From positions 1-64,000 of the forward strand of contig NZ_JSVU01000008.1 of the NCBI RefSeq assembly GCF_000952855.1: 64,000 nt of DNA, in the 5' to 3' direction. The translations under genes and the position numbers were made by a program. Shown here piece after piece: positions 51,170 to 59,349 of the stretch (within the stretch, counting starts at the first letter, position 1; each line of letters starts with the position of its first letter). Source of the stretch: Aequorivita vladivostokensis (lineage in GTDB: Bacteria; Bacteroidota; Bacteroidia; Flavobacteriales; Flavobacteriaceae). The notes beneath the pieces were generated by a model. It was not told the DNA's origin and searched no databases. It saw only the letters and a list, made by a program, of their open reading frames with translations.

Positions 51170-54109
51170 ATGAGAGCGCTCCTCTGCCTCTTTTTTTTGC
51201 TATTGGCTAACATTGCTTTTGGCCAAAACGAATTGCGCGAAAAAAAACCTTCGCAGCGCGATTCCTTGATTCTTGCCGATTATAAAAAAAAGGTTTCACA
51301 ATCCATCAACGCAAACCCGGATAGTGCATTAATTTATATTAAACAATTTCGAAAATTTAGCTCCCAAAACAACTATCTGGTTAGTCTCACGGAAGCCGAC
51401 TACCTCTATGCGCACTATTTCCGAAGAATACAAAAACCCGATTCTGCCCTGTTTTATTTCAAAAAGCAGATTGACGCCGCAAAGAAAATTGATTATTTCC
51501 GCGGTATGGCCCAAGGATACAATGGACTTTGCAGAACCTATTATTTAATCGGGGAAATTGAAAACTCCATCAATGCCGGAAACCAGGCGCTTAGATATGT
51601 GCAAAAAATTGACGATCCCGGGAATTTTATTTTGGCCGACACCCGAAACGCTTTGGCAATCGCCTATTCCCGTCAGAATAAAATGGAAACTGCCATCGCG
51701 CATTTGCTGGCTGTAGATTCCCTTCACAAAAAACAACCCATCCGCGAAGACATAATTGCCGCCGCCTACCAAAGTTTGGGCAATATCTACCTCCAGCTTA
51801 AAGACTATAACGCCGCCGAAACATATTACTTAAAAGCCAATAGAGAATTCGAAAAAATTCCCGGAGCGGGTGATTTTTATTTTCACACTACCAATGTTTT
51901 TTTGGGACAGGTTTATTATCATAAAGGGCAGTTGGAAAAAGCGGACAATATTCTTTCAAAAACACTTCTTTTTTATGAAAAAATAAAGGACGAAAGAACT
52001 GTTGCAGAAATAAACAATTATCTGGGACTAATAAATCTGGACAAAGGAAACCTCAACCAAGCAGAAGCCCACTTGCTGACCGCCTTTAATTTTCAACAAA
52101 AAAATGAATACTCGCTAGAGGCAGCCCAATCTGCACTGCAACTTGGAAAGCTTAACATTCAAAGAGAAAACCCCGCTGCGGCCATTGAATTTTTGGAAAA
52201 TGCACTTGCCTTCAACACTAGCATAAAGAATGGAATGATAACCCAAAAAGCCCACTCTCTTTTGGCAGAAGCTTATGCGCTGCAAGGAAATTATAAAGCT
52301 GCGTTTACAAATTCCCAAGTCGCAAAAAAGATAAATGATTCTATCCAATTGGTCGAGATTGCTGAAAAAATCAAGGAGATAGAGGGAATTTACCAAACCG
52401 AAAGCAGGGATCGGGAAATTGCCCTACTGACCACCAAAAATGAACTTGCCGAACAACAAAAAAGAAACCAGCGCAATATGCTTTGGGGCGTTCTGGCCCT
52501 TATAGGCATTGCGGCCATTTTCCTGTTTTTTCAGTTTAAAAACCGACGGAAAACCACCAAAAAACTGCAGGAACTTGATACCGCAAAGAATACCTTCTTC
52601 GCAAATATTTCACACGAATTCCGAACGCCGCTTACCTTGATAAATGGTCCAATTGAAGATCAACTGGCTTCAGACCGACTGTCGCCGTCGGAAAGAAAAA
52701 ATTTAAGGGCAGCACTTAGAAATTCACAACGGCTAAAGGACTTGGTAGATCAGCTCTTGGCATTGGCAAAATTGGAAAGCGGAAATTTAAAATTAAATAT
52801 TCAGTGTACCAACTTGCCCGATTTCTTGATAGCGCACGCCGAAGCTTTTACCTTTAGCTGCAGTGAAAAGCATATAGATCTTTCCATAGCGGTGCCGAAT
52901 GATGAAAAAGAAGATTGGTTTGATCAGGACATTTTGGAAAAAATACTTTATAATTTAATGGGCAATGCAATAAAGTACACCCCTGAAAATGGTTCAATAA
53001 CTTTAAAGGGAAGTAGACTGGACGGCAAATATGAGATTTCGGTTGTAAATTCGGGAAGATATATTCCAAAGGACCTGCAGCAAAAGATTTTTAAGCGCTT
53101 TTATCAAACCAGTCCTAAAAATCCCGGAACCGGAATAGGGCTTTCCCTCACCAAGGAATTAACCGAAGTGCACCAAGGAACCATAGCGGTAAAAAGTGAA
53201 GAGACGGGCTTTACCGCATTTACGGTAACGATCCCCATAAATAAAGATGACTTTGAGGACTATCAGATTCTTTTGGAGTGTGATGAAGACGAAAATTTCA
53301 CAAACTTTCCAAATGTTGAGACAGTTGAAAAGGAAATCGCGCTACCCGAGGATGCCCCAACTATTTTGATAATTGACGACAGTAAGGACATTCGCGATTA
53401 TGTAAGCAGTATTTTTGAGACAACCTTTGCCGTACGCACCGCCAGTAATGGCAAAGAAGCCTTTGAAATTGCCATTGAAGTTATTCCAGATATAATAATC
53501 AGCGATGTGATGATGCCCGGCGAGGATGGTTTTACCTTTACAAAACACATTAAGGAGCATCAACTTACTTCCCACATTCCCGTTATTCTGCTCACTGCAA
53601 AAACCCACGTTACCTCAAAACTCGAGGCGATGGGCATTGGCGCCGACGCCTATATTACCAAGCCTTTTAATAGTCAGTTGCTCAAGGCAACGGTGGAAAA
53701 CCTTATCGACAACCGGAGAAGGCTCCAGCAACGCTTTGCACAGGAAGTGGTTTTGATGCCAAAGGATATTGCAGTTTCTTCAGCAGATGAGAAATTTTTG
53801 GATATGTTGCAAAAGGTTTTGGACAAAAATATAACCGACGCAGGTTTTACTGTTGAAAATTTTGGCAAGGAAATGGGAGTGAGCCGCATGCAACTTCACA
53901 GAAAACTAAAAGCATTGACGGGACAATCGGCTTCGGAATTTTTGAAATCGCAGCGTCTTAAACTGGCACTAAAACTTTTAAAGGAAAAAAAGATCACCAT
54001 TGCCGAAGTGGGCTATACCGTGGGCTTTAACGATCCTTCCTATTTTACCAAATGCTTTAAACAGGAATTTGGCAGTTCGCCCTCGGAATATTTCTCAAGC
54101 CGAGACTGA
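51170..54109 (+). CDS. TPR hybrid two-component sensor with AraC output
   Basis: 979 residues from the ATG at 51170 (MRALLCLFFLLLANIAFGQ, a signal peptide); a TTG-opened extension to 51116 is rejected because it would bury that signal. Periplasmic part: about six to eight TPR repeats (for example AAYQSLGNIYLQLKDYNAAETYYLKA). One membrane helix near 440 (MLWGVLALIGIAAIFLFFQF). HisKA with His482 (NISHEFRTPLTLI), ATPase domain (NLMGNAIKYTPENG, GTGIGLSL), receiver with Asp779 (IIISDVMMPGEDGF) and a C-terminal AraC HTH. Thus sensing, phosphotransfer and DNA binding are in one chain. The signal is unknown. Confidence 0.95.
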   Translation: MRALLCLFFLLLANIAFGQNELREKKPSQRDSLILADYKKKVSQSINANPDSALIYIKQFRKFSSQNNYLVSLTEADYLYAHYFRRIQKPDSALFYFKKQIDAAKKIDYFRGMAQGYNGLCRTYYLIGEIENSINAGNQALRYVQKIDDPGNFILADTRNALAIAYSRQNKMETAIAHLLAVDSLHKKQPIREDIIAAAYQSLGNIYLQLKDYNAAETYYLKANREFEKIPGAGDFYFHTTNVFLGQVYYHKGQLEKADNILSKTLLFYEKIKDERTVAEINNYLGLINLDKGNLNQAEAHLLTAFNFQQKNEYSLEAAQSALQLGKLNIQRENPAAAIEFLENALAFNTSIKNGMITQKAHSLLAEAYALQGNYKAAFTNSQVAKKINDSIQLVEIAEKIKEIEGIYQTESRDREIALLTTKNELAEQQKRNQRNMLWGVLALIGIAAIFLFFQFKNRRKTTKKLQELDTAKNTFFANISHEFRTPLTLINGPIEDQLASDRLSPSERKNLRAALRNSQRLKDLVDQLLALAKLESGNLKLNIQCTNLPDFLIAHAEAFTFSCSEKHIDLSIAVPNDEKEDWFDQDILEKILYNLMGNAIKYTPENGSITLKGSRLDGKYEISVVNSGRYIPKDLQQKIFKRFYQTSPKNPGTGIGLSLTKELTEVHQGTIAVKSEETGFTAFTVTIPINKDDFEDYQILLECDEDENFTNFPNVETVEKEIALPEDAPTILIIDDSKDIRDYVSSIFETTFAVRTASNGKEAFEIAIEVIPDIIISDVMMPGEDGFTFTKHIKEHQLTSHIPVILLTAKTHVTSKLEAMGIGADAYITKPFNSQLLKATVENLIDNRRRLQQRFAQEVVLMPKDIAVSSADEKFLDMLQKVLDKNITDAGFTVENFGKEMGVSRMQLHRKLKALTGQSASEFLKSQRLKLALKLLKEKKITIAEVGYTVGFNDPSYFTKCFKQEFGSSPSEYFSSRD

Positions 54110-54221
54110 CCAAAAAGAGTCATTAAATACAATGTCTGTTACATTTGTTATAAGATTGGTTACAAAATTCACAGTGCTTTATTAGGCGCTGTTCTACTTT
54201 TATCACTCCTTTTCCCCGATT

Positions 54222-54371
54222 ATGAAAAAATACAGACAATATTCAGGCGATCTGGAAATTGTTCCGGGAAAACAGATTTTTTTAAACATAAAAAATCTGG
54301 CAAAAGGCATATATACCTTAAAAATTATGCTCAATAATAAAGTAATAAAAGAAGTAACCTTTAAAAAGTAA
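54222..54371 (+). CDS. Short orphan sorting-domain-like peptide
   Basis: 49 residues. The C-terminal part (FLNIKNLAKGIYTLKIMLNNKVIKE, ending TFKK) looks like the last strands of a type IX sorting domain (LSNLAKGIYFLKI-like), but the rest of a cargo protein and a signal peptide are missing. It is either a relic of a truncated cargo gene or a short real peptide. It ends three bases before the next gene starts. Confidence 0.45.
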   Translation: MKKYRQYSGDLEIVPGKQIFLNIKNLAKGIYTLKIMLNNKVIKEVTFKK

Positions 54372-54374
54372 ATC

Positions 54375-54683
54375 ATGAAAATAGCTTTAACCATCCTGTT
54401 AATTTGCGCAACCGGAATCTGCAACGCCCAATTTTTGGACAAGTTGGGAGACAGAGCCGTCAATGCGGCAGAGCGAACCGTAGAAAGACGCGTGGAACGG
54501 GAAACCACCAAGAGCACAGATCGCGTGCTGGATACGATTGTGGATTCTCCCAAAAAGAAAAAAAAGAAAAACAAAAAAAGAAAAAAGAAAACTGCTGGCC
54601 GCAATGTGATTGGCGGGGACCCCGTCGATAAAAACACCCCTTCTGAAAATCAGCAAAATGGGGAAGCCATTGTGGAGGAATAA
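54375..54683 (+). CDS. Small secreted lysine-rich protein
   Basis: 102 residues. Signal peptide MKIALTILLICATGICNA; mature part begins QFLDKLGDRAVNAAERTVERRVERETTKSTDRVLDTIVD, which resembles the N-terminal part of some flavobacterial OmpA-like proteins. It then turns into a poly-lysine block (KKKKKKNKKRKKK, residues about 60-72) and stops after a polar tail without an OmpA domain. Function unknown. It follows the hybrid sensor gene and may be its target, but nothing proves that. Confidence 0.6.
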   Translation: MKIALTILLICATGICNAQFLDKLGDRAVNAAERTVERRVERETTKSTDRVLDTIVDSPKKKKKKNKKRKKKTAGRNVIGGDPVDKNTPSENQQNGEAIVEE

Positions 54684-54788
54684 AATTTCAAAAGAAACTT
54701 TTTAAAAAAGTGAATGTCTTTTCGGAAAATTATTTACGCTGAAATAACACGCATTGAGATACAAAATTAATATTCAAAACAATAAACC

Positions 54789-55475
54789 ATGATTAAAAAA
54801 CTCATCGTACCAATTTTATTGCTAATAGCCACTCTTCATATAAACGCACAAAGTGGATGCAGTAAATTTTATCCGTTCCAGGAAGGAACCAAGGCCGAAA
54901 TAACATCTTACGACAAAAAAGGAAAAACAGCGGCAGTTGTTGACTATATAGTGCTGAACAAGACCCAAACCGCCAATGGGGAAGTGGCTACCATGAAATC
55001 ATCGGTTAAGGACGAAAAGGGAAAATTGATTGCTGAAACCGAGTATGACGTTACCTGCGATGGCACCAAGATTTCAATTGACTATAACTCTATGGTCAGC
55101 CCGATGATAATGGAACAGTTCCAGAATATGGAATATGACATAAGCGGAATCGATCTGGAAATTCCAAACAACCTTTCCGTTGGCCAAGAGCTGCCCGATG
55201 CTGAAATGAATATGAAAATTAGCATGGGCGGCATTAATATGAACATGGACCTAACCATTACAAACCGAAAGGTCATTGCCAAGGAAGACGTAACCACTCC
55301 AGCAGGAACTTTTAATTGTTTCGTAATTACTTATGATATGACTACCAAGATGGGAATGACCCAAACCAGCAATTCAAAACAATGGATTGCCGAAGGCGTG
55401 GGCATGGTGAAACAGGAAGATTATCAGCGAGGGAAGGTGGCATCTAGCAGTGTGCTAACCAAATTTTCAAAATAA
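54789..55475 (+). CDS. Secreted TapB/DUF3108-like protein
   Basis: 228 residues. Signal peptide MIKKLIVPILLLIATLHINA. The mature chain is a beta-rich domain with repeated edges such as GTKAEITSYDKKGKTAAVVDYIVL, NLSVGQELPDAEMNMKISMGG and TTPAGTFNCFVITYDMTTKMG, ending with AEGVGMVKQEDYQRGKV. This pattern is seen in TapB-family/DUF3108-like proteins. The role is not known. Confidence 0.65.
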   Translation: MIKKLIVPILLLIATLHINAQSGCSKFYPFQEGTKAEITSYDKKGKTAAVVDYIVLNKTQTANGEVATMKSSVKDEKGKLIAETEYDVTCDGTKISIDYNSMVSPMIMEQFQNMEYDISGIDLEIPNNLSVGQELPDAEMNMKISMGGINMNMDLTITNRKVIAKEDVTTPAGTFNCFVITYDMTTKMGMTQTSNSKQWIAEGVGMVKQEDYQRGKVASSSVLTKFSK

Positions 55476-55495
55476 ACCCCACCCAAATTAAATTT

Positions 55496-55526
55496 TAAAA
55501 ACCGAAGTTCAGGCTTCGGTTTTTTC
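55496..55526. terminator. Bidirectional terminator overlapping the lipB 3' end
   Basis: AAAAACCGAAG and CTTCGGTTTTTT form a stem with a short TTCAGG loop; T-runs follow on the plus strand and AAAA on the minus strand. It ends both the plus-strand secreted-protein gene and the convergent lipB gene; the stop codon of lipB lies in the hairpin's loop. Confidence 0.85.
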
Positions 55527-56222
55527 CTTTATTTCGGCCTCAAAGAGGAATAGGAAATTTTTTAACAATTTCATCTTTACTTCCTCCATATCAACCATTG
55601 CCTTACCCAATTCCACATTTAAGGAAGTAACCGCCTTGCCCTTTATACCACACGGAATCATATGGTCAAAATAGCCCAGATCGGTATTTACGTTTAAAGC
55701 AAATCCGTGCATGGTTACCCACCGGCTTGCCCGCACGCCCATGGCACAGATTTTTCTGGCAAAGGGGGTGCCCACGTCCAGCCAAACCCCGGTTTCTCCC
55801 TTGCTGCGCTCCGCTCTTACGTTGTATTCTGCCAAAGTGAGGATGATCATTTCCTCCAGCAACCGCATGTATTTGTGGATATCGGTAAAGAAATTTTCCA
55901 GATCGAGTATGGGATATCCCACAATCTGGCCGGGCCCGTGATAGGTGATATCACCACCGCGGTTGATTTTGTAAAAGGTGGCATTTAATGCCTTTAATTT
56001 TTCTTCAGAAATAAGCAAATTTTCAATATGTCCGCTTTTTCCTAAGGTATAAACGTGAAGATGTTCGACAAATAAAAGATAATTTGGAGTGACAAGCTCC
56101 AAATTATCTTTTTTGTTTTTGCTTTTTATTTGTAGAATATTTCGAAATAGTGATTCTTGAAGATCCCAAATTTCTTGATAATCTTTTAATCCTAAATAAT
56201 TAACTTCAATATACTTGTTCAA
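55509..56222 (-). CDS. lipB: Octanoyltransferase
   Basis: 237 residues. Signature motifs: GGDITYHGPGQIVGYPILDL, GVWLDVGTPFARKICAMGVRASRWVTMHGFALNV, and the catalytic-Cys segment MIPCGIKGKAVTSL. It moves octanoyl groups from acyl carrier protein to lipoyl domains such as those in the E2 protein and the glycine-cleavage H protein. Start at ATG 56222; -7 box 21 bases upstream. Confidence 0.95.
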   Translation of the reverse strand: MNKYIEVNYLGLKDYQEIWDLQESLFRNILQIKSKNKKDNLELVTPNYLLFVEHLHVYTLGKSGHIENLLISEEKLKALNATFYKINRGGDITYHGPGQIVGYPILDLENFFTDIHKYMRLLEEMIILTLAEYNVRAERSKGETGVWLDVGTPFARKICAMGVRASRWVTMHGFALNVNTDLGYFDHMIPCGIKGKAVTSLNVELGKAMVDMEEVKMKLLKNFLFLFEAEIKEKTEA

Positions 56223-56242
56223 AGATTTTTTTAAATTAACTG

Positions 56243-56250
56243 CAAATATA
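56243..56250 (-). promoter_or_regulatory. -7 box (TATATTTG) of lipB
   Basis: TATATTTG on the minus strand, 20 bases before the lipB ATG and next to the stop of the upstream cargo gene. Confidence 0.5.
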
Positions 56251-56251
56251 C

Positions 56252-58039
56252 CTATTCTTTGATTAGCGTTTTTGTAATTATCTCTCCATCATTAAAAACA
56301 ACTTTTACATAATACACACCGGTTATAAGTTTACTCAAATCAATTTCTACATTTTTTGCACCTATCATTTTAAAAGATCCAGAACGTTGAATAATACCGT
56401 ATGGATTAGAAATTTCCCAGCTATACATATTTTCTTCGCTTTTCATATTTAATAAATCAGAAGTTGGGTTTGGATGTAAAATTAGAACCTTTTCTATTTG
56501 CGAGTCAAAATTCTCATTGCTTTTGGTTAAGCCATCTTCACTTATAATTGGAGGGACGGTACAGCCTTGAATAAATGCTTTAAAATCGGAGCCTGATTTT
56601 GCATTAAAGCCTGGTTTTAAAAAGACCGTAACTCCAGCATCGTATTCTGCTATTGCCCCACTATATATAATATTCGTAGCAGTAATGGTGTTTAATGCCG
56701 AATGTTCATCATTTTCTCCTGATAAGACATCTTCAGTTATAGTAAGATCGCTAACGCAAAAAGGTAAATTGGGGATTAGTTGAGGAAACATATATCCATT
56801 ATTTGTAGAAGATGGAGCGTTTATTATTGAAATTGGATCTGAATTAGCGTTCCAAACATTTGGAGAATTTATAACCCCCCAATAATCATTTTCGATGCTT
56901 ATAGAATATTCAAGAGTACCAATATCATTATATATAACATAAATTTTCCCATTTTTTGCACGCTGCAAGTTAATTCTATGGTGATCATCAATTAAAGGAA
57001 ATGAAAAATTGTTTTGAAATGTAAGACCAGCTAATTCTTGTGTAGAAATATTATACATAGCAATACCGCCTTTTCTTATTATATGACCCCCAATAGTAAA
57101 ATCGGATATGGAAAAATAGATTATATTACTATCTTCAGAAAACTCAGCACTACTTTTACTTCCCAAAGGGTTACTGTAATAAATATTATTGGAAGTAAAA
57201 TCCAATGGATTGGAAACTTGACCTGTTGAATTATTAAAATCATAAAGGATCCTATCTGCTCCTATTCCATGACGATCTGATCCTAAAATGTATGTGCCAT
57301 CCGGTGATATTTTGAGATTTGCGTAACTTGCATCGGAAAAACTGCTTATTGTTGGATTATTCATATTAATACCGTTAGAGTCAACTTTATAAGCATAAAA
57401 ACTATTTTGATAGTTAGTTACCAACCAATAATAAGTTTCATCGTGACCTAGTGTTGAAGTCATTGCTCCAGTGGTATTTGATAAAACAACGTTATTTTTT
57501 GAAATAACATTTCCTAAGGCGCTTGACATATTTACTTCCGCATATTGAATTCCAAAACTGAAATATTCACTATAACCAGCTCCAGCTTCACACTCATTAA
57601 AACTAGTTGCAATATTTGTGAAAACTAAGTAATTAGTTGCAGAACCCACCTTTGGCAATATTAATGTACCCTGATTCGTTCCTGTACCACCTCCACAATA
57701 GCCCTCAACTTCATAGAACATATCAAGCATTGTGTTTGTTCCAGGCGGAATACCAGCAAGATAGTTTCCATTGCTCATCATATTACCATTTTTATCAAAA
57801 ATTTTAATTCCATTTGTAAAGAAAAGTAACTGACCAGAGCTTCTATCACTTATTGAAGCAGTGCTATATTTACTTATAAAATTATTAAGAGTAGAAAAAG
57901 AAAAGCTATTGTTCTGATCAAAAATCCATTTATTTTGACCAAACACCCATGTATCATTTTCACGTTGACCATATATTGGTGAGAATTGAAGCGCAATAGC
58001 GATCAATGCCAATAAAATTCTATAATTAAGAGTTCTCAT
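56252..58039 (-). CDS. Secreted protein with 3-coathanger-stack and type IX sorting domain
   Basis: 595 residues. Signal peptide MRTLNYRILLALIAIALQFSPIYG. The N-terminal 400 residues (TWVFGQNKWIFDQNNSFSF..., repeated YWLVTNYQNSFYAYKV, ANLKISPDGTYILGSDRHG, SAEFSEDSNIIYFS) look like a WD40/beta-propeller-like array. Around 440-490 is a 3-coathanger-stack-like segment (AEYDAGVTVFLKPGFNAKSGSDFKAFIQGC). The end (LHPNPTSDLLNM..., ELSKLITGVYYVKV..., TKTLIKE) is a type A sorting domain. Expected PorU/PorV cargo on the cell surface. Visibly AT-richer than most of the window. Confidence 0.85.
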   Translation of the reverse strand: MRTLNYRILLALIAIALQFSPIYGQRENDTWVFGQNKWIFDQNNSFSFSTLNNFISKYSTASISDRSSGQLLFFTNGIKIFDKNGNMMSNGNYLAGIPPGTNTMLDMFYEVEGYCGGGTGTNQGTLILPKVGSATNYLVFTNIATSFNECEAGAGYSEYFSFGIQYAEVNMSSALGNVISKNNVVLSNTTGAMTSTLGHDETYYWLVTNYQNSFYAYKVDSNGINMNNPTISSFSDASYANLKISPDGTYILGSDRHGIGADRILYDFNNSTGQVSNPLDFTSNNIYYSNPLGSKSSAEFSEDSNIIYFSISDFTIGGHIIRKGGIAMYNISTQELAGLTFQNNFSFPLIDDHHRINLQRAKNGKIYVIYNDIGTLEYSISIENDYWGVINSPNVWNANSDPISIINAPSSTNNGYMFPQLIPNLPFCVSDLTITEDVLSGENDEHSALNTITATNIIYSGAIAEYDAGVTVFLKPGFNAKSGSDFKAFIQGCTVPPIISEDGLTKSNENFDSQIEKVLILHPNPTSDLLNMKSEENMYSWEISNPYGIIQRSGSFKMIGAKNVEIDLSKLITGVYYVKVVFNDGEIITKTLIKE

Positions 58040-58071
58040 AACATTATATTTTTAGATTAAAGAAAAAAGAG

Positions 58072-59133
58072 TTATTTATTGGATTCTAGCTTCGTCTCCA
58101 AAATCTTAATCCGTTTCTCTTGCTCAATAGTATACAATGTCAATTCCTCTATCTTTTGTAAAAGTATAGCCGTCATCTTACTTAACTTCAAGCCATCCTT
58201 TTGAATTTCTTCTGCAGAAGGCACATTAGGCAGGTGAAAATTCAATTTAGTAAAATCTTCAATCTCTTGAAGGGTGGGCATCTGGTAGTCACTCTTTAAA
58301 GTTGATTCTCCAGTATAAAATTTTTCAAATACATAATCGGGTGGTACATTTAAATCCACCTTAACTTCTTCTGCATGAATTTTCCCCTTTACGGTTAATT
58401 TTTCATCTGGATTGGAAGTTCCTATTCCAACTTTTCCGTTAACATAGGAATTTCCCTGAACAAATAAATCGACTTCAGTTGTTATATTTCCATCAGCAAT
58501 AATGTTCCCTTCGATAATCGCATTCCCTTGTTTAACGATCAATTTCCCTTCACTAAATCTATAATCGCCAAATCCTCCAATAACAATTCGGGAGTTGGTC
58601 TTAGGCATGTGAATAAATGAACCTAAAGTAGGATCATTACTCACCTTAAATATCTCACCATTGTTGTTATCACGCAAACCTAAATAGGTTGTAGATGAAC
58701 TTGCATAGAATTGGGAACGGTTATTCCCTATTGTTGAGGTTATTCCGCCGTTAGTTGAATTCAAATTATAAATGCTGCCATTCAATCCTATCTGGAAGAG
58801 ATTTCCAGAAGCAAATTCTGGATTGATTTTAACCGTTCCAGCAAAATTGCTGTTAACATTGACATAAAACTTCTCATTTGTTATAACTGGATTTCCGATT
58901 ACCAAAGAATTACCTACAAAATTCATGAGTGTGCTCCCACCTCCAAACGGATTATAATGTTCAAATCTTAGGATTGTTCCATTATATCCCTGAGTACTAG
59001 CTTTACTTATGAAGTAGCCCTTCGCCGTCCCCTGGGTATAAAATTTAATTGATCCGTCACCAACTACAGGATCCATTTGTGCGTTAAGACTCCCTGCACA
59101 AACCAAGATAATAATAAGATAGATTATTCTCAT
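58072..59133 (-). CDS. Secreted tail-fibre-like protein with C-terminal coiled coil
   Basis: 353 residues. Signal peptide MRIIYLIIILVCAGSLNA. Many glycine/asparagine-rich repeats with the VGIGTSNPDEKLTVKGKIHAEEVKV motif common to Bacteroidota tail-fibre-domain proteins, and a C-terminal helix (MTAILLQKIEELTLYTIEQEKRIKILETKL) forming a coiled coil where an S74-type domain is often followed by one. No sorting domain is seen. It is upstream of the sorting-domain gene on the same strand with a 32-base spacer, so the two are probably co-transcribed. AT-rich like its partner. Confidence 0.75.
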   Translation of the reverse strand: MRIIYLIIILVCAGSLNAQMDPVVGDGSIKFYTQGTAKGYFISKASTQGYNGTILRFEHYNPFGGGSTLMNFVGNSLVIGNPVITNEKFYVNVNSNFAGTVKINPEFASGNLFQIGLNGSIYNLNSTNGGITSTIGNNRSQFYASSSTTYLGLRDNNNGEIFKVSNDPTLGSFIHMPKTNSRIVIGGFGDYRFSEGKLIVKQGNAIIEGNIIADGNITTEVDLFVQGNSYVNGKVGIGTSNPDEKLTVKGKIHAEEVKVDLNVPPDYVFEKFYTGESTLKSDYQMPTLQEIEDFTKLNFHLPNVPSAEEIQKDGLKLSKMTAILLQKIEELTLYTIEQEKRIKILETKLESNK

Positions 59134-59349
59134 AATTGTAAAAATTTAAGTTAATATATTCTAAAATTAATTTTAAATTTTGATTATAATGTTAATTTTA
59201 GGTTAATAAAAAATATATTATCGTTGTTTTACCAATTATATCGTTACATGTACCTCGATGTTAACATAATATTTCATATAGAAATCATTTAAAATTCCAC
59301 AAAGACCTTTATATTTACCATTCTAAACATTCATAAAAATTTCCTAAAA

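Noticed and set aside
54129-54185. Short frame starting ATGTCTGTTACATTT after the hybrid kinase
   Set aside because: Only 17 codons, with no start context or features; most likely chance.
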